64,000 nucleotides of DNA from Planctomycetota bacterium (GTDB taxonomy: Bacteria > Planctomycetota > Uabimicrobiia > Uabimicrobiales > Uabimicrobiaceae), in contig JAJDCR010000093.1 of the NCBI GenBank assembly GCA_029260735.1, forward strand, positions 124,001 through 188,000, written 5' to 3'. This document shows positions 43,601-50,956 of the stretch, one piece after another. Position numbers and translations under genes: made by a program. Position 1 is the first letter of the stretch; every line of letters starts with the position of its first letter. The notes under the pieces were generated by a model. The model ran no database searches. It saw nothing but the letters and a program-made list of their open reading frames with translations, and had not been told where the DNA came from.

Positions 43601-44653
43601 GAAAAAGAAGCTTTAAGCATAAACTGGAGTTTTGGCGACTTAGCTTCTTTCCGAGAAGATGTCTCTCGCCTTTATCGTTTTGCCGATAGCCCTCGGATAT
43701 TAAAATTTCCCTCAGGAGAACTCCCCGATGAAATCACTCCGGCCAAGTTTTCCCAGGAAACTCCCTTTCTCCTGGATGAAATTGAATTTATACCCGCAAG
43801 GGGCTTACGCAGTAATAGCCTTATTGCCATAAGCGACCAAGAAGTTTCTTTAAACAGTGCTCGGGGTTTTAAAAGGGATGGTGGACTGCTGAAAATAGGA
43901 GATGAATACCTCAGCTACCAAGCTATTTCAGGAAGAAGCCTGCAAGGAATTAAGCGAGGAGCTCTGGAGTCCGAGAAAGGGATCTACACTAGAGGAGATC
44001 GTGTGCGTCCGATCTTTTTTCTCCGCCATTCTGTTCTGAGAACTTCTCTTAGCTCAGGCAGCCCCGAAATCGAAGTGAACCGAGCTTCTTTTTTTCCCCG
44101 AGAAGGCTATTTAAAATGTGGATCAGAAATTATCGGCTATACCGAAAAAGAAGGCAATCTTCTTCGAATGCCCGTCGGAAAAAGTGGTCATAGTCTTAGG
44201 GGAGCCTTTGGCTCGGAAATTAGCGACCACTCTGGAGGAGAAGTTATTACTCTTTTTCCCGCCCGCTATTGGGATAGATCGATTCCTCGCTACGAAGGAA
44301 ATGAGCAAGCTTGGCTTAGTCTCTCTAAAGAAGCCCCCGGAGCTTTTTGGGAGCGAGTTACTTGGGAAGAAGAAGTCCCTTCCTCTCGCTACTTAGGAAT
44401 TCGAGTGCTTGCTCGCATCAATGAGCAACCTGCCTGGGATGAAAAACCGACCAACCAAGCCGGAGGAATTTTTGAATTTACCTCCCCCAAAGATCCTAAC
44501 CTACTCAACTTGAGAGGAGATAAATTAGAAATCCGCGTTTATTTTCCCTACAAAAAAGGAGCCTATGAGCGAGGTTACTGGAAGCGCAAAGCCCTCCTGA
44601 AATCATTTTACGTCTCCTTCCGCCAGAAAACACACGTTTACGAATCTCAATAG
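40619..44653 (+). CDS. Giant GspK-like minor pseudopilin with beta-repeat and LamG-like domains
   Basis: I start at ATG 40619 inside the preceding gene, giving 1344 residues against about 320 for ordinary GspK. The N-terminus is a type IV pilin-like signal and helix (QAVALVMVIATLSMLILIAI), then GspK segments EDEQGKIDLNSASP and PININSAPPRVL (helix-hairpin-helix). A LamG/concanavalin-like domain follows (about 600-720, SPGSISFWFKP, WLHISIAWYDTHWGG). About six copies of a 60-70-residue repeat occur, one inside the GspK part and the rest after LamG, with the pattern FPxEGxlxIGxExIxYxxx...RGxxgT...H..G..V. The GspK part predicts placement at the tip of a type II secretion pseudopilus. The repeats resemble short beta modules of phage tail proteins. 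No other gsp genes are near. Confidence 0.82.
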   Translation: MFENKIKRSNQKQAVALVMVIATLSMLILIAIPFVRSMRIEKRATSNQLSKVKAKLIAQGAFEYSLSQLSRSDDTLERYASQDKIFKTPGFDSTQESEVNFVFPNYRAKNPKGDLWSVEVEDEQGKIDLNSASPWLIGNLMASAICLRTVDKEGSIIRVDSTAHFPDEKGFLWVEGELIRYHSKRADSFHGCERGLYSSTSAFSKAKKITPGTLLLDARAYRICRYRTLARPFQTIEEVKKIADLSETHAIDASLYDRMQPFLTVYAKQEGRAWRHRQVILNDLPGEKEDESDVVSLADTTFYAEGMEVRIQEGQKEERALIRSKSARRIRLDRRLTKSFSQGQAFIEVKRPTPININSAPPRVLIAMFKGLKLGSSWIDSKEAAILTDAILRARQQGKAFSSFSDWGEFLQLLQKSLREDAVKDLSDAPALSDQKIDLILAASYSSTGLRKRFWGTKAASLSSLHAPPERVLADIVFHNFDTYTVKATGVTHNTSGVPLAQYQVQKTVQARPSEILRWSLQTQKDFAAHLQHSSSARIISWPRFIDQFRAFPENAPSDQTAISLDTFPLKFLLPSSSIFSFPHTHEGVLSTSKEAPSVIIPSSGVTASPGSISFWFKPTAIPGGRFSLFKMGEESGQNQIHCFYEGGSLFLQVADTTLEESFAELRASLPIDRNWLHISIAWYDTHWGGLALFVDGQPVGEFRYRVSDNIVRTRTTRSVQADDEVIFLENTNGFPSEGAILIGEEIIEYERKLGNRLAVRKSYSGFEMITQLGRGVRSSVATNHPSGAVVVPFGYSEELSQDVFPATKLKQDLAASSVFTRLSSSLDIQNVRIPVESTRKFPAEGYLALVNQQSFRIEKIRYRNLQGGAFINCERGQLGTTAAPLIPGAFVFPISVLVEDSTLYPESGLVQIEDEWIEYERKVDENLLVAGLFPEDIQNFRNSGVFAPLYRGARGTISSEHLGEEKVFPVFRTSLGKLGRFDQVTLVNGSNPQEKEALSINWSFGDLASFREDVSRLYRFADSPRILKFPSGELPDEITPAKFSQETPFLLDEIEFIPARGLRSNSLIAISDQEVSLNSARGFKRDGGLLKIGDEYLSYQAISGRSLQGIKRGALESEKGIYTRGDRVRPIFFLRHSVLRTSLSSGSPEIEVNRASFFPREGYLKCGSEIIGYTEKEGNLLRMPVGKSGHSLRGAFGSEISDHSGGEVITLFPARYWDRSIPRYEGNEQAWLSLSKEAPGAFWERVTWEEEVPSSRYLGIRVLARINEQPAWDEKPTNQAGGIFEFTSPKDPNLLNLRGDKLEIRVYFPYKKGAYERGYWKRKALLKSFYVSFRQKTHVYESQ

Positions 44654-44750
44654 TATTAATCTTTGTAAGTGTATTGGGAATGAAAATTGTTCGATGCTAA
44701 TAAGGTATTGTAACATCCATGTTTTAGTTTTAAAATATCTATAGTATAGT

Positions 44751-44873
44751 GTGCCTAACGACACAAATGTTTCAGGAGCATCTGTTGTTTACGATTTTAA
44801 TAACGCTACGAATGCCAGCGTTGATGAAGTAATGGTGCAAATGCTTTTTAGTTTACCGAAGAAAATAGACTGA
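44751..44873 (+). pseudogene. Possible gene remnant
   Basis: A 40-codon frame from GTG 44751 ends in TGA at 44873. Its predicted peptide (VPNDTNVSGASVVYDFNNAT...) looks like the Ser/Thr/Asn-rich C-terminal part of a secreted beta-rich protein, but there is no ribosome-binding site. It could be the 3' end of a lost gene in this repeat-rich junction, or chance. Confidence 0.25.
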
Positions 44874-44890
44874 AAGTGTTACACAACACA

Positions 44891-44990
44891 GCCCAGGGTG
44901 AAGTGAGTCAAAGGCGAACAAGCCCTGGGTCACCGATGAGCCTAAAAATAATCTTTGTACCTTTAATCAGGAAATTCCCTAGTCTTAGAA
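44891..44990. repeat. Repeat family B copy
   Basis: CCCAGGG (44892-44898) and CCCTGGG (44923-44929) bracket AAAGGCGAACAAG, followed by AAAAATAATCTTTGTACCTT. The hairpin part recurs at 52150-52189 and the trailing block at about 21523-21570, each in intergenic DNA. Confidence 0.7.
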
Positions 44991-45202
44991 AGACAAAAAA
45001 AATACGAAAACAACTAAGTGATCAAAGTTATGACCAAGGCGAATAAAACTTTGAATAACTTTGAATAGTGACAAGCCTTAGTAACCAAACAATCGACTCA
45101 TTGAAATTTAGAAACCATTGCATCCAGTTCAAATTTGCAGGCTTGTGAATATAGAGAGCGAAAAAATTCATCCGTATTTTTACCTTACATAATATATAGC
45201 TT

Positions 45203-46732
45203 TTATTTGATAACTTGGTAGAGTGTCGCTCTAGTATTTCCTCTCTTAGTTATTATTCCCATTTCAGTCAATTTTTTGAGGTCTCTTGTTGCAGTTGAAG
45301 AAGAAACTGATAACAGACTTGCGTACTCTTGACGAGAGATGGTTTTTCTTTCTTGAATTATTTCTTTTGCTTTTATTATTCGGAAAGAAATGTCTTTTGT
45401 GGCAAGAGGTTTTTGGCTTAAGTTTTTATTGTTTACAGAGGAAGTTATTATTTTAGTGTATTCATTTGCTTTATAGAAAAGGCTTCTTCCTTCCCTTTTT
45501 TCGAGGTATAGCAAGTCTAAACTTAGAAAACGTTTTATGAGCCTAGTAATGTTTGGCCCTGGCATTTTAAATTTCTTTTGCAATAACGTATTTGTAAAAT
45601 TATCTTTACTTAGGCAAAATAAAAAAACCTCCCATTCTTTTGGTGTAAGGTTACTCTGTACTTGTTCTCTAACTAAACCACTAAGACACTGCTCAGCTTC
45701 TTTTTTAGATATTGTTCTAACTTCACCAGAATCAAACTCTGATAATATCATATTCATAGCATCCATGATATATCTTAACCTACCACTATACAAATCATAA
45801 AGAGATTCTATAAATAGGTCTTCTACTGGACGGATCATCTTGTGTTCTTCTATAGCTAAAAGATGATATCTTTTGTGGATAGCATCAATAACTTGTGTTT
45901 TTGAAAGTGGAGGAACAAGAATAGGACGTCCAAAGAAAATACTTCTAACTCTTTCTAATGGACTAATGATTTCTTGAAAAAAGCCTTTCTTTGCAACAAA
46001 AATAAAATAGATATCTGGAGTTTGGATAGAGTCCCGAATCCCCTCAAAGAATGTTTTCGCTTTCTGCGACTTGTTTTGGCTAAATAACTCAAGGTTATCT
46101 ATATGCAAAAATAAACCACTATAGCCCATCTTCTTAATTTCAAGAACTGTTTCGTGCAAATATCTGATCAATTGAGTTTCTGGTATAACAGGAATGTTGA
46201 CTTGCTGATCTTTGCCAAACCCACCACCAAAACCAAGTAGGCTACCTTGGAAAGAAAAATTTGTATGATAAAAAACCTTGGAAAGAGCCAGTAACTCCTT
46301 AAACAGAGTATTCTTTATAACATTTTCTTCACCTTGTGTTTGAATTAACTTATCGACAATAGAACACAAAATATTGATTAAAAAATGGCTCAACTGCCAT
46401 TCTTCAGAAACGGAAATTTCCTTATCTGTAGTAAACAGTTTGTCTTTTGCATGATTTTCCCAAAGATAACGATGGTAATTCATAAAAGTGGTTTTTCCTA
46501 CTCCTATATTACCTGTAACGATAACTCTTCCTCCGCCAGGATTTCTCAGTATACTCGTTAGGAGTTTTGATTCTTTCGTATTAAAATCTCTTCCTACTAT
46601 TGCTTCAGAAACGGATAATAAAGAATTGGAGTTATAGGAAAGAGGATTAATATCAAATGGATTTGCATGAAATCCATATTTATACCAAACATTTTGCGAT
46701 AGTTCCGGTAGTTCCAGTAGTTCTTTAACCAT
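45203..46732 (-). CDS. Orc1/Cdc6-like AAA+ ATPase with two winged-helix domains
   Basis: The 509-residue protein opens like archaeal-type Orc/Cdc6 or STAND ATPases (YGFHANPFDINPL, IVGRDFNTKESKLL). Walker A is GNIGVGKTT (74-82), Walker B LFLHIDNLE (207-215), then sensor-1-like YFIFVAKKG and an arginine-rich lid. Two winged-helix modules follow: about 370-425 (TNTLLQKKFKMPGPNITRLIKRFLSLDLL) and about 455-505 (ISRQEYASLLSVSSSTATRDLKKLTEMGII). The second is the wing type found at the ends of Fic and AlbA-like regulators. It is isolated, more AT-rich than its neighbours and adjacent to 135-bp iteron-like repeats. It could be a plasmid or element replication initiator, or an ATP-dependent transcription regulator; I cannot decide. 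Confidence 0.75.
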   Translation of the reverse strand: MVKELLELPELSQNVWYKYGFHANPFDINPLSYNSNSLLSVSEAIVGRDFNTKESKLLTSILRNPGGGRVIVTGNIGVGKTTFMNYHRYLWENHAKDKLFTTDKEISVSEEWQLSHFLINILCSIVDKLIQTQGEENVIKNTLFKELLALSKVFYHTNFSFQGSLLGFGGGFGKDQQVNIPVIPETQLIRYLHETVLEIKKMGYSGLFLHIDNLELFSQNKSQKAKTFFEGIRDSIQTPDIYFIFVAKKGFFQEIISPLERVRSIFFGRPILVPPLSKTQVIDAIHKRYHLLAIEEHKMIRPVEDLFIESLYDLYSGRLRYIMDAMNMILSEFDSGEVRTISKKEAEQCLSGLVREQVQSNLTPKEWEVFLFCLSKDNFTNTLLQKKFKMPGPNITRLIKRFLSLDLLYLEKREGRSLFYKANEYTKIITSSVNNKNLSQKPLATKDISFRIIKAKEIIQERKTISRQEYASLLSVSSSTATRDLKKLTEMGIITKRGNTRATLYQVIK

Positions 46733-46777
46733 AATTTTCCTTTTTTAATAAAATTTTGAATCATTTTTGATAATTAT

Positions 46778-47117
46778 ATTATCGAGTCAGAATTTGTCAA
46801 TAGGTAATTTTATCGAATCACAAATGATAAGGATGATAACTATTTTTATTCTATATTGATTGGTTTTAAGTTAAGTATTAAAAAGGGATCAGGCTTGGCA
46901 TGGGTTTTTTTGCGAAAATAATGAGAATTTTTTATGACTCGTAAATTATCGAATCACAAATGATAAGGATGATAACTATTTTTATCCTATATTGATTGGC
47001 TTTAAGTTATTTATTAAAAAGGAATTAGGCCTATGGTGTTTTTTTGCGAAGATAATGAGAATTTTTTATGACTCGTAAATTATCGAGTCACAAATGATAA
47101 GGATGATAACTATTTCT
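46778..47117. repeat. Iteron-like direct repeats with inverted-repeat operator motifs
   Basis: Units of 136 and 134 bp start at 46811 and 46947, with a third partial unit at 47081-47117. Each begins TATCGA(A/G)TCACAAATGATAAGGATGATAAC. A further ATTATCGAGTCA lies at 46778-46789, next to the AAA+ gene start. At the unit junctions TGACTCG and CGAGTCA (or CGAATCA) face each other across about eight bases. They lie directly upstream of the AAA+ winged-helix gene and are likely its binding sites. Confidence 0.75.
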
Positions 47118-47173
47118 ATAATATTAGAAGAACGTCTGGATTAGAAGAACGTCTGGCACTATCTCTTTTTCCC

Positions 47174-47589
47174 TAACCTGGGGCTAAAGCCCTTACTCTT
47201 ATACACAAGATTTTGCAACTTAATTTTTTATTTTTGTAGCATATGGTAAACCTGGCTAAAGTCTTTATTTTCAGAGTGTCCCCCCCCGCTCGTTCCTCGC
47301 GTCCCCCCCAAATGGGGGACAAAAAGGGTTTCTATGTATTCGTAAGAAATTGGTTTACGTATTTTGTTTTCGTATGTCTATAGCCTTAGAAAATGGGATT
47401 ATACGCCAACAAATACATTTCAAATTCTTGAAAACCCTTTTTGTCCCCCATTTGGGGGGGACGCGAGGAACGAGCGGGGGGGGACACGCTGAAAATAAAG
47501 ACTTTAGCCAGGTTTAGCATATGCTACAAAAGCAAAAAATTAAGTTTCAAAATCTTGTGTATAAGAGTGAGGGTTGAAACCCCTGGCTA
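47174..47589. repeat. Large inverted repeat with arms of about 158 bp
   Basis: The left arm, about 47174-47331, is nearly identical to the reverse complement of 47431-47589. They share ACTCTTATACACAAGATTTTG, CTGGCTAAAGTCTTTATTTTC and the GC-rich block CCGCTCGTTCCTCGCGTCC. A 99-bp AT-rich spacer joins them. No gene lies within. It may be a transposon end pair, a MITE or two copies inserted head to head. Confidence 0.85.
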
Positions 47590-47661
47590 CGTTCCACCAC
47601 TGCTTTGCAGTGAATACTTTCTTCATTCTTAATTCAATAGTACAATAGTAGTCTAGGTTAA

Positions 47662-48138
47662 CTAATCCAAATTTTTAGAGGGATAAAAATGAACACTATG
47701 CTCCACTAATTGTCCCTCCTTATAAACAAATTTCCCCGAAAAAAAAGGATCTTTCTTCAACCAAGGAAGAAAGATTCTATCTCCCTCCCATAGTGGTAAG
47801 TTTAGAAGTTCCTCATTTTTAATCCAGGCTAAATCTCCTTCAGAGCATTCTTTCAAACTACCAGTAAACTCTGTAATTATAAAAACAAAGACATACCAGT
47901 CCTTACTTCCGTCAAAGTCAGGAAAGGTGAGAAATCCTTTCAACTCCAAATTTTGCACCTCTAGGCCAGATTCCTCATAAATCTCTCGGCGAGCACATTC
48001 CTCAGGAGTTTCTCCCGGATCAAATTTTCCTCCTAGCCCATTCCATTTTCCCTGGTGGATGTCTTCTTTTTTCTTAATCCGGTGAAGCATGAGAGTCTCA
48101 TTCTTTTTTTGGACATAACACAAAGTTGCCAGTTGCAT
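47662..48138 (-). CDS. Nudix hydrolase (8-oxo-dGTP diphosphatase-like)
   Basis: The 158-residue cytoplasmic protein has an intact Nudix box: GGKFDPGETPEECARREIYEESGLE in consensus spacing (GX5EX7REUXEEXGU). The opening QLATLCYVQKKNETLMLHRIKKKEDIHQGKWNGLGGK closely resembles MutT/MTH1-like 8-oxo-dGTP diphosphatases, which remove oxidised nucleotides. I choose the ATG 48138 with GGGAGA six bases upstream. A GTG at 48150 overlaps the stop codon of the upstream gene, so translation is coupled in either case. No RNA or NADH-specific features are seen. Confidence 0.9.
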   Translation of the reverse strand: MQLATLCYVQKKNETLMLHRIKKKEDIHQGKWNGLGGKFDPGETPEECARREIYEESGLEVQNLELKGFLTFPDFDGSKDWYVFVFIITEFTGSLKECSEGDLAWIKNEELLNLPLWEGDRIFLPWLKKDPFFSGKFVYKEGQLVEHSVHFYPSKNLD

Positions 48139-48149
48139 AGATTCTCCCA

Positions 48150-49199
48150 CTACTTAATTTCCGAAGCTATAAACTTTGTCAGCACAGAATCATTTGCTAG
48201 ATCAAAGGTGATTTCTTTTTGGCCGTAGTATGTGTCAATATGTTGAGGAAACCCTGGATCAAAGACTTTTTCTGCGATTAATCCTCTTGTTTCTCGGTCA
48301 ATAATGAGAACAGTATATCGATAGTTGTAGCCCACTATTAGTTGAGGCTTTCCAAATTTTTTGAATTTGTAACAACGATAATTCATAACAAAATTCTTAG
48401 ATTTGTAAATCAAGGCGATCGTTTTGACATCTTCCATTTTTTGCGGCTGCAAATTCTCTGGTAGATTGAAAGTTCGGTTATCGAGCGAAGCTGTGTATTT
48501 TTCTAAATTGTATTCGATGACCAAAACTTTTCCTTTCGCCGGTTTTGAAAACTTATGTGAAGGCTTCCAGCCAGAGTAGCTTGTAATAGAGTATTTTTCA
48601 TTGATAAATGATCGAAAAGGTCTTCTTTTATATTCATATGCAAGAAGAAAAGCGACAATAGCAATAGTAATAATTGCTACTGGCTTAGAAAAAATACGAG
48701 CTACCGAAAGGAATACCCAGCTAAAAAAGGAACAGATATCTCTCTGTATCGAAAAGAAAAAGTTGAGTTTTTTTGTTTTTTTCGGCATCGAAGGAGCCTC
48801 TGCTTCCTCAGACAATGTAAAAGTTAAATCAATAGAATCTAAGGAGATGGAGGAAGAAAAATCTGTTGGGGGAGAAGAAGGAGCTTGTGCAGAAGTAAAA
48901 GAAGAAGGGGGGACTTGTACAGAAGTAAAGGGGGAAGAAGAAGGGATTTGCACAGAAGTAAAGGGAGAAGAAGGGACTTGCACAGAAGTAAAGGAAGAAG
49001 AAGGAATAGAGCTCAATTGGTTTTGTCCTTGAGGTGCTGCACTGGAGGTTAAAGAAACCAAAGTAGCTTTACTCAGAATAAAACGTTGCTGGCACCCTTT
49101 ACATTGCTTAGATTGTCCTATGGGCTTTTGTTTTTCGTAAAACTTTGTTGTTTTATGACAAGCAGGACAAGCAAAAGTTAAAATAGCATCTCCACTCAT
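48150..49199 (-). CDS. Zinc-ribbon membrane protein with repetitive Ser/Pro linker
   Basis: The 349-residue protein begins with a zinc ribbon, FACPACHKTTKFYE...QCKGCQQRF (two CxxC pairs). Residues about 65-105 are a repetitive linker, four copies of a 10-11-residue unit such as PSSPFTSVQV, encoded by a visible DNA repeat at about 48880-49010. A membrane helix (about 165-190, PVAIITIAIVAFLLAYEYK) leads to an extracytoplasmic domain of about 150 residues. Zinc ribbon plus linker plus one transmembrane segment is common among planctomycete-like membrane proteins of unknown function. It runs into the Nudix gene with overlapping codons. Confidence 0.72.
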   Translation of the reverse strand: MSGDAILTFACPACHKTTKFYEKQKPIGQSKQCKGCQQRFILSKATLVSLTSSAAPQGQNQLSSIPSSSFTSVQVPSSPFTSVQIPSSSPFTSVQVPPSSFTSAQAPSSPPTDFSSSISLDSIDLTFTLSEEAEAPSMPKKTKKLNFFFSIQRDICSFFSWVFLSVARIFSKPVAIITIAIVAFLLAYEYKRRPFRSFINEKYSITSYSGWKPSHKFSKPAKGKVLVIEYNLEKYTASLDNRTFNLPENLQPQKMEDVKTIALIYKSKNFVMNYRCYKFKKFGKPQLIVGYNYRYTVLIIDRETRGLIAEKVFDPGFPQHIDTYYGQKEITFDLANDSVLTKFIASEIK

Positions 49200-49311
49200 A
49201 AAAACCTCCTTCCCGTTTACTTCTTACTCTTAAATAATACCACCCCACTTTCAGCAGTGAAAAAGATACGTTTTTTCTTTTTTTAAATAGGGCTGTAAGT
49301 TAAGTAAAATG

Positions 49312-49405
49312 GAATCCAGAATCCAGTAGCCAGAATCCAGTAGGAAAATCCAAAAACCCCATAGGAATGTCTTTTTTTTCTATTTTTCTACTGGATTCTG
49401 GATTC
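49312..49405. repeat. 18-bp perfect inverted repeat
   Basis: GAATCCAGAATCCAGTAG (49312-49329) is the exact reverse complement of CTACTGGATTCTGGATTC (49388-49405). A direct partial copy, CCAGAATCCAGTAG, follows the first arm. It lies in the 395-bp gap between the divergent zinc-ribbon and DUF6249-like genes; the rest of the gap is AT-rich without a gene. Confidence 0.8.
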
Positions 49406-49594
49406 TGAGTTCCCTAAAAAACGCTTAATTTTGCCTATATTAAATCAAAAAAAACGATTTTTTCGCTGCTGAATGTAGGTACCACTATTATAGAAAAAAT
49501 TTTATTTTTTTGCAACCGATGATCTTTCTAATTGTCTATCTTGGGTAGAATGATCTTCAATAAAAAAAGAAAAAAATTATTTTAGGAGTAGTTT

Positions 49595-49954
49595 ATGGAG
49601 TTTCCCTCAGCGGCGGCCCAAGTCATCATCACAGTAATTCCCATCGTCGGTATTGTAGCGGGAACAACGATTGTTTTTTTCTACCTTTATTGGAATCATA
49701 AACAAAAAATGTTTTTGATCGAAAAAGGCATGTATCGACCAAAACCTTTAGACCTGATTGCCTTTAGTTTCTTTGCTGGTTGTATTTTAACGGGAGTAGG
49801 CGCTGGCTTAACTTTTTTTTTCTATCTCAAAGAAGGTTTGGGCTACAGTACTTTAGGTGGCTTGATCCCTCTTTCCGTCGGAATCAGTTTACTCTTTTTC
49901 TTTAGCATCCAGAAAAAACTACAAAATGGCGATGGGCATGAAACTAACAGATGA
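49595..49954 (+). CDS. Small membrane protein (DUF6249-like) before sigma factor gene
   Basis: The 119-residue protein has three to four hydrophobic segments (about 8-30, 50-75, 82-105). A short cytoplasmic stretch, WNHKQKMFLIEKGMYRPKP, resembles the (M)LIEKGL/M(Y)KP motif of DUF6249-type proteins that are often encoded beside ECF sigma factors. The ATG at 49595 follows an AGGAG at eight bases. Its 3' end overlaps the sigma-factor gene by 29 bp. It may take part in sensing membrane state along with the sigma and anti-sigma proteins. Confidence 0.75.
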   Translation: MEFPSAAAQVIITVIPIVGIVAGTTIVFFYLYWNHKQKMFLIEKGMYRPKPLDLIAFSFFAGCILTGVGAGLTFFFYLKEGLGYSTLGGLIPLSVGISLLFFFSIQKKLQNGDGHETNR

Positions 49955-50498
49955 GGCAATTGTGGAGGAAGTAATCCAGGGAGATAATAACAGTTTTAAA
50001 TATCTTATTGAAAGATACCAGAAACGTATTTTTGCTTTGGGTATAAGATTCTTTAAAAACGAAGAAAGTGCTTCCGATTTTGTCCAGGAAGTTTTCATCA
50101 AGGCATATACCCATCTCGCTTCTTATAAGGCTAGAGCTCCTTTTCGTTTTTGGCTGGCTAAAATTGCCTACAACCACGGAATTAATCAAATTTCTGCCAA
50201 AAAAGAGTACCACACTCCTTACTCGGAAGAAAAACTCATCGCAAAAGATCCTTCTCCAGAGATGGTACAGATGAAAGGAGAAGCAAAAAATGTTTTGCGA
50301 CAGGCTATCGAGAGTTTACCCGAGCCTTATCAAGTGTGTGTAGATTTTTACTTCTTTCTAGGGCTTTCGTATAAGCAAATTAGTGAGATAACCAAGATTC
50401 CTGTGAACACGATAAAATCAAATGTTTACCGAGCGAAAAAACTACTGCGAGATCATTTAAAAGGAAGTGTTGTCGAGGAGTATTACTATGAGATGTGA
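49926..50498 (+). CDS. ECF-type RNA polymerase sigma factor
   Basis: The 190-residue protein has sigma region 2 (LIERYQKRIFALGIRFFKNEESASDFVQEVFIKAYTHLASYKARAPFRFWLAKIAYN) and region 4 (IESLPEPYQVCVDFYFFLGLSYKQISEITKIPVNTIKSNVYRAKKLL), with nothing between them but a short linker, the ECF layout. I keep the first ATG (49926), but 49932 and 49938 are equally possible because no clear ribosome-binding site is visible. The 3' end overlaps the anti-sigma gene by 11 bp. It directs transcription of a stimulon that probably includes its own operon and the desaturase gene downstream. Confidence 0.93.
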   Translation: MAMGMKLTDEAIVEEVIQGDNNSFKYLIERYQKRIFALGIRFFKNEESASDFVQEVFIKAYTHLASYKARAPFRFWLAKIAYNHGINQISAKKEYHTPYSEEKLIAKDPSPEMVQMKGEAKNVLRQAIESLPEPYQVCVDFYFFLGLSYKQISEITKIPVNTIKSNVYRAKKLLRDHLKGSVVEEYYYEM

Positions 50499-50952
50499 AG
50501 ACATTTTGGGCAAATTTTTGGAGTTAGATAATGGAGAAAATCTACCACGAAAACTGCGCCAGCATATTCAGAAGTGTTCTTCCTGTAAAAGCGAAATCGA
50601 GCGTTGGCAAGGCCTATTTTCTTCTTTTGCCGATGAGGATACATTCGAAATAGAAGTGGATTTTAGCGATAAAATTATGGTAGAAATCTCAAATCTACCC
50701 GTTAAGACTTCCTCCTTGGCCTTTCTTTCTCCCACAAAATGGATTGCCATCGGAATTTTTATTTTAGCCAGTATTTTAACTGTTGGCAATAGTGACGCCT
50801 TTATCTGGTTAAACTGGCACTTTGGAAGAAATTTACAAATACCGCTATACACAGTGATGGGATTTGTCATGAGTGGTTACATTGCTTTATGTACAGGCTT
50901 CCACCTTGATGAAATCAAAGAATTAGCGGAAATATATAGAGAGAGGATTTAA
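50488..50952 (+). CDS. Membrane anti-sigma factor with zinc-binding ZAS domain
   Basis: I choose the ATG at 50488, eight bases after GAGGAG, giving a 154-residue protein. The N-terminal ZAS signature is Cys3 plus HxxxCxxC (His26, Cys30, Cys33). Two membrane helices follow, about 77-97 (WIAIGIFILASILTVG) and about 108-130. Such proteins hold the ECF factor inactive until a signal triggers release. Its gene overlaps the sigma gene and lies 4 bp before the desaturase gene, tying the pair to membrane lipid modification. Confidence 0.88.
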   Translation: MRCEDILGKFLELDNGENLPRKLRQHIQKCSSCKSEIERWQGLFSSFADEDTFEIEVDFSDKIMVEISNLPVKTSSLAFLSPTKWIAIGIFILASILTVGNSDAFIWLNWHFGRNLQIPLYTVMGFVMSGYIALCTGFHLDEIKELAEIYRERI

Positions 50953-50956
50953 ATCT

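Larger units (their letters stand above)
44654..45202. other. Gene-poor intergenic stretch with gene remnant and repeat
   Basis: The 549 bp between the giant pseudopilin and the AAA+ gene contain a short open frame (44751-44873) and a copy of repeat family B (44891-44990). The rest is AT-rich with no recognisable gene. Confidence 0.6.

Noticed and set aside
46811-47117. Regular repeats resembling a CRISPR array
   Set aside because: The units are about 135 bp and conserved throughout, with no short-repeat and unique-spacer pattern and no cas genes.
48601-49032. 143-codon plus-strand open frame rich in Glu/Gly
   Set aside because: It is the mirror of the repetitive Ser/Pro linker of the minus-strand zinc-ribbon protein; the low-complexity composition keeps the opposite frame open.
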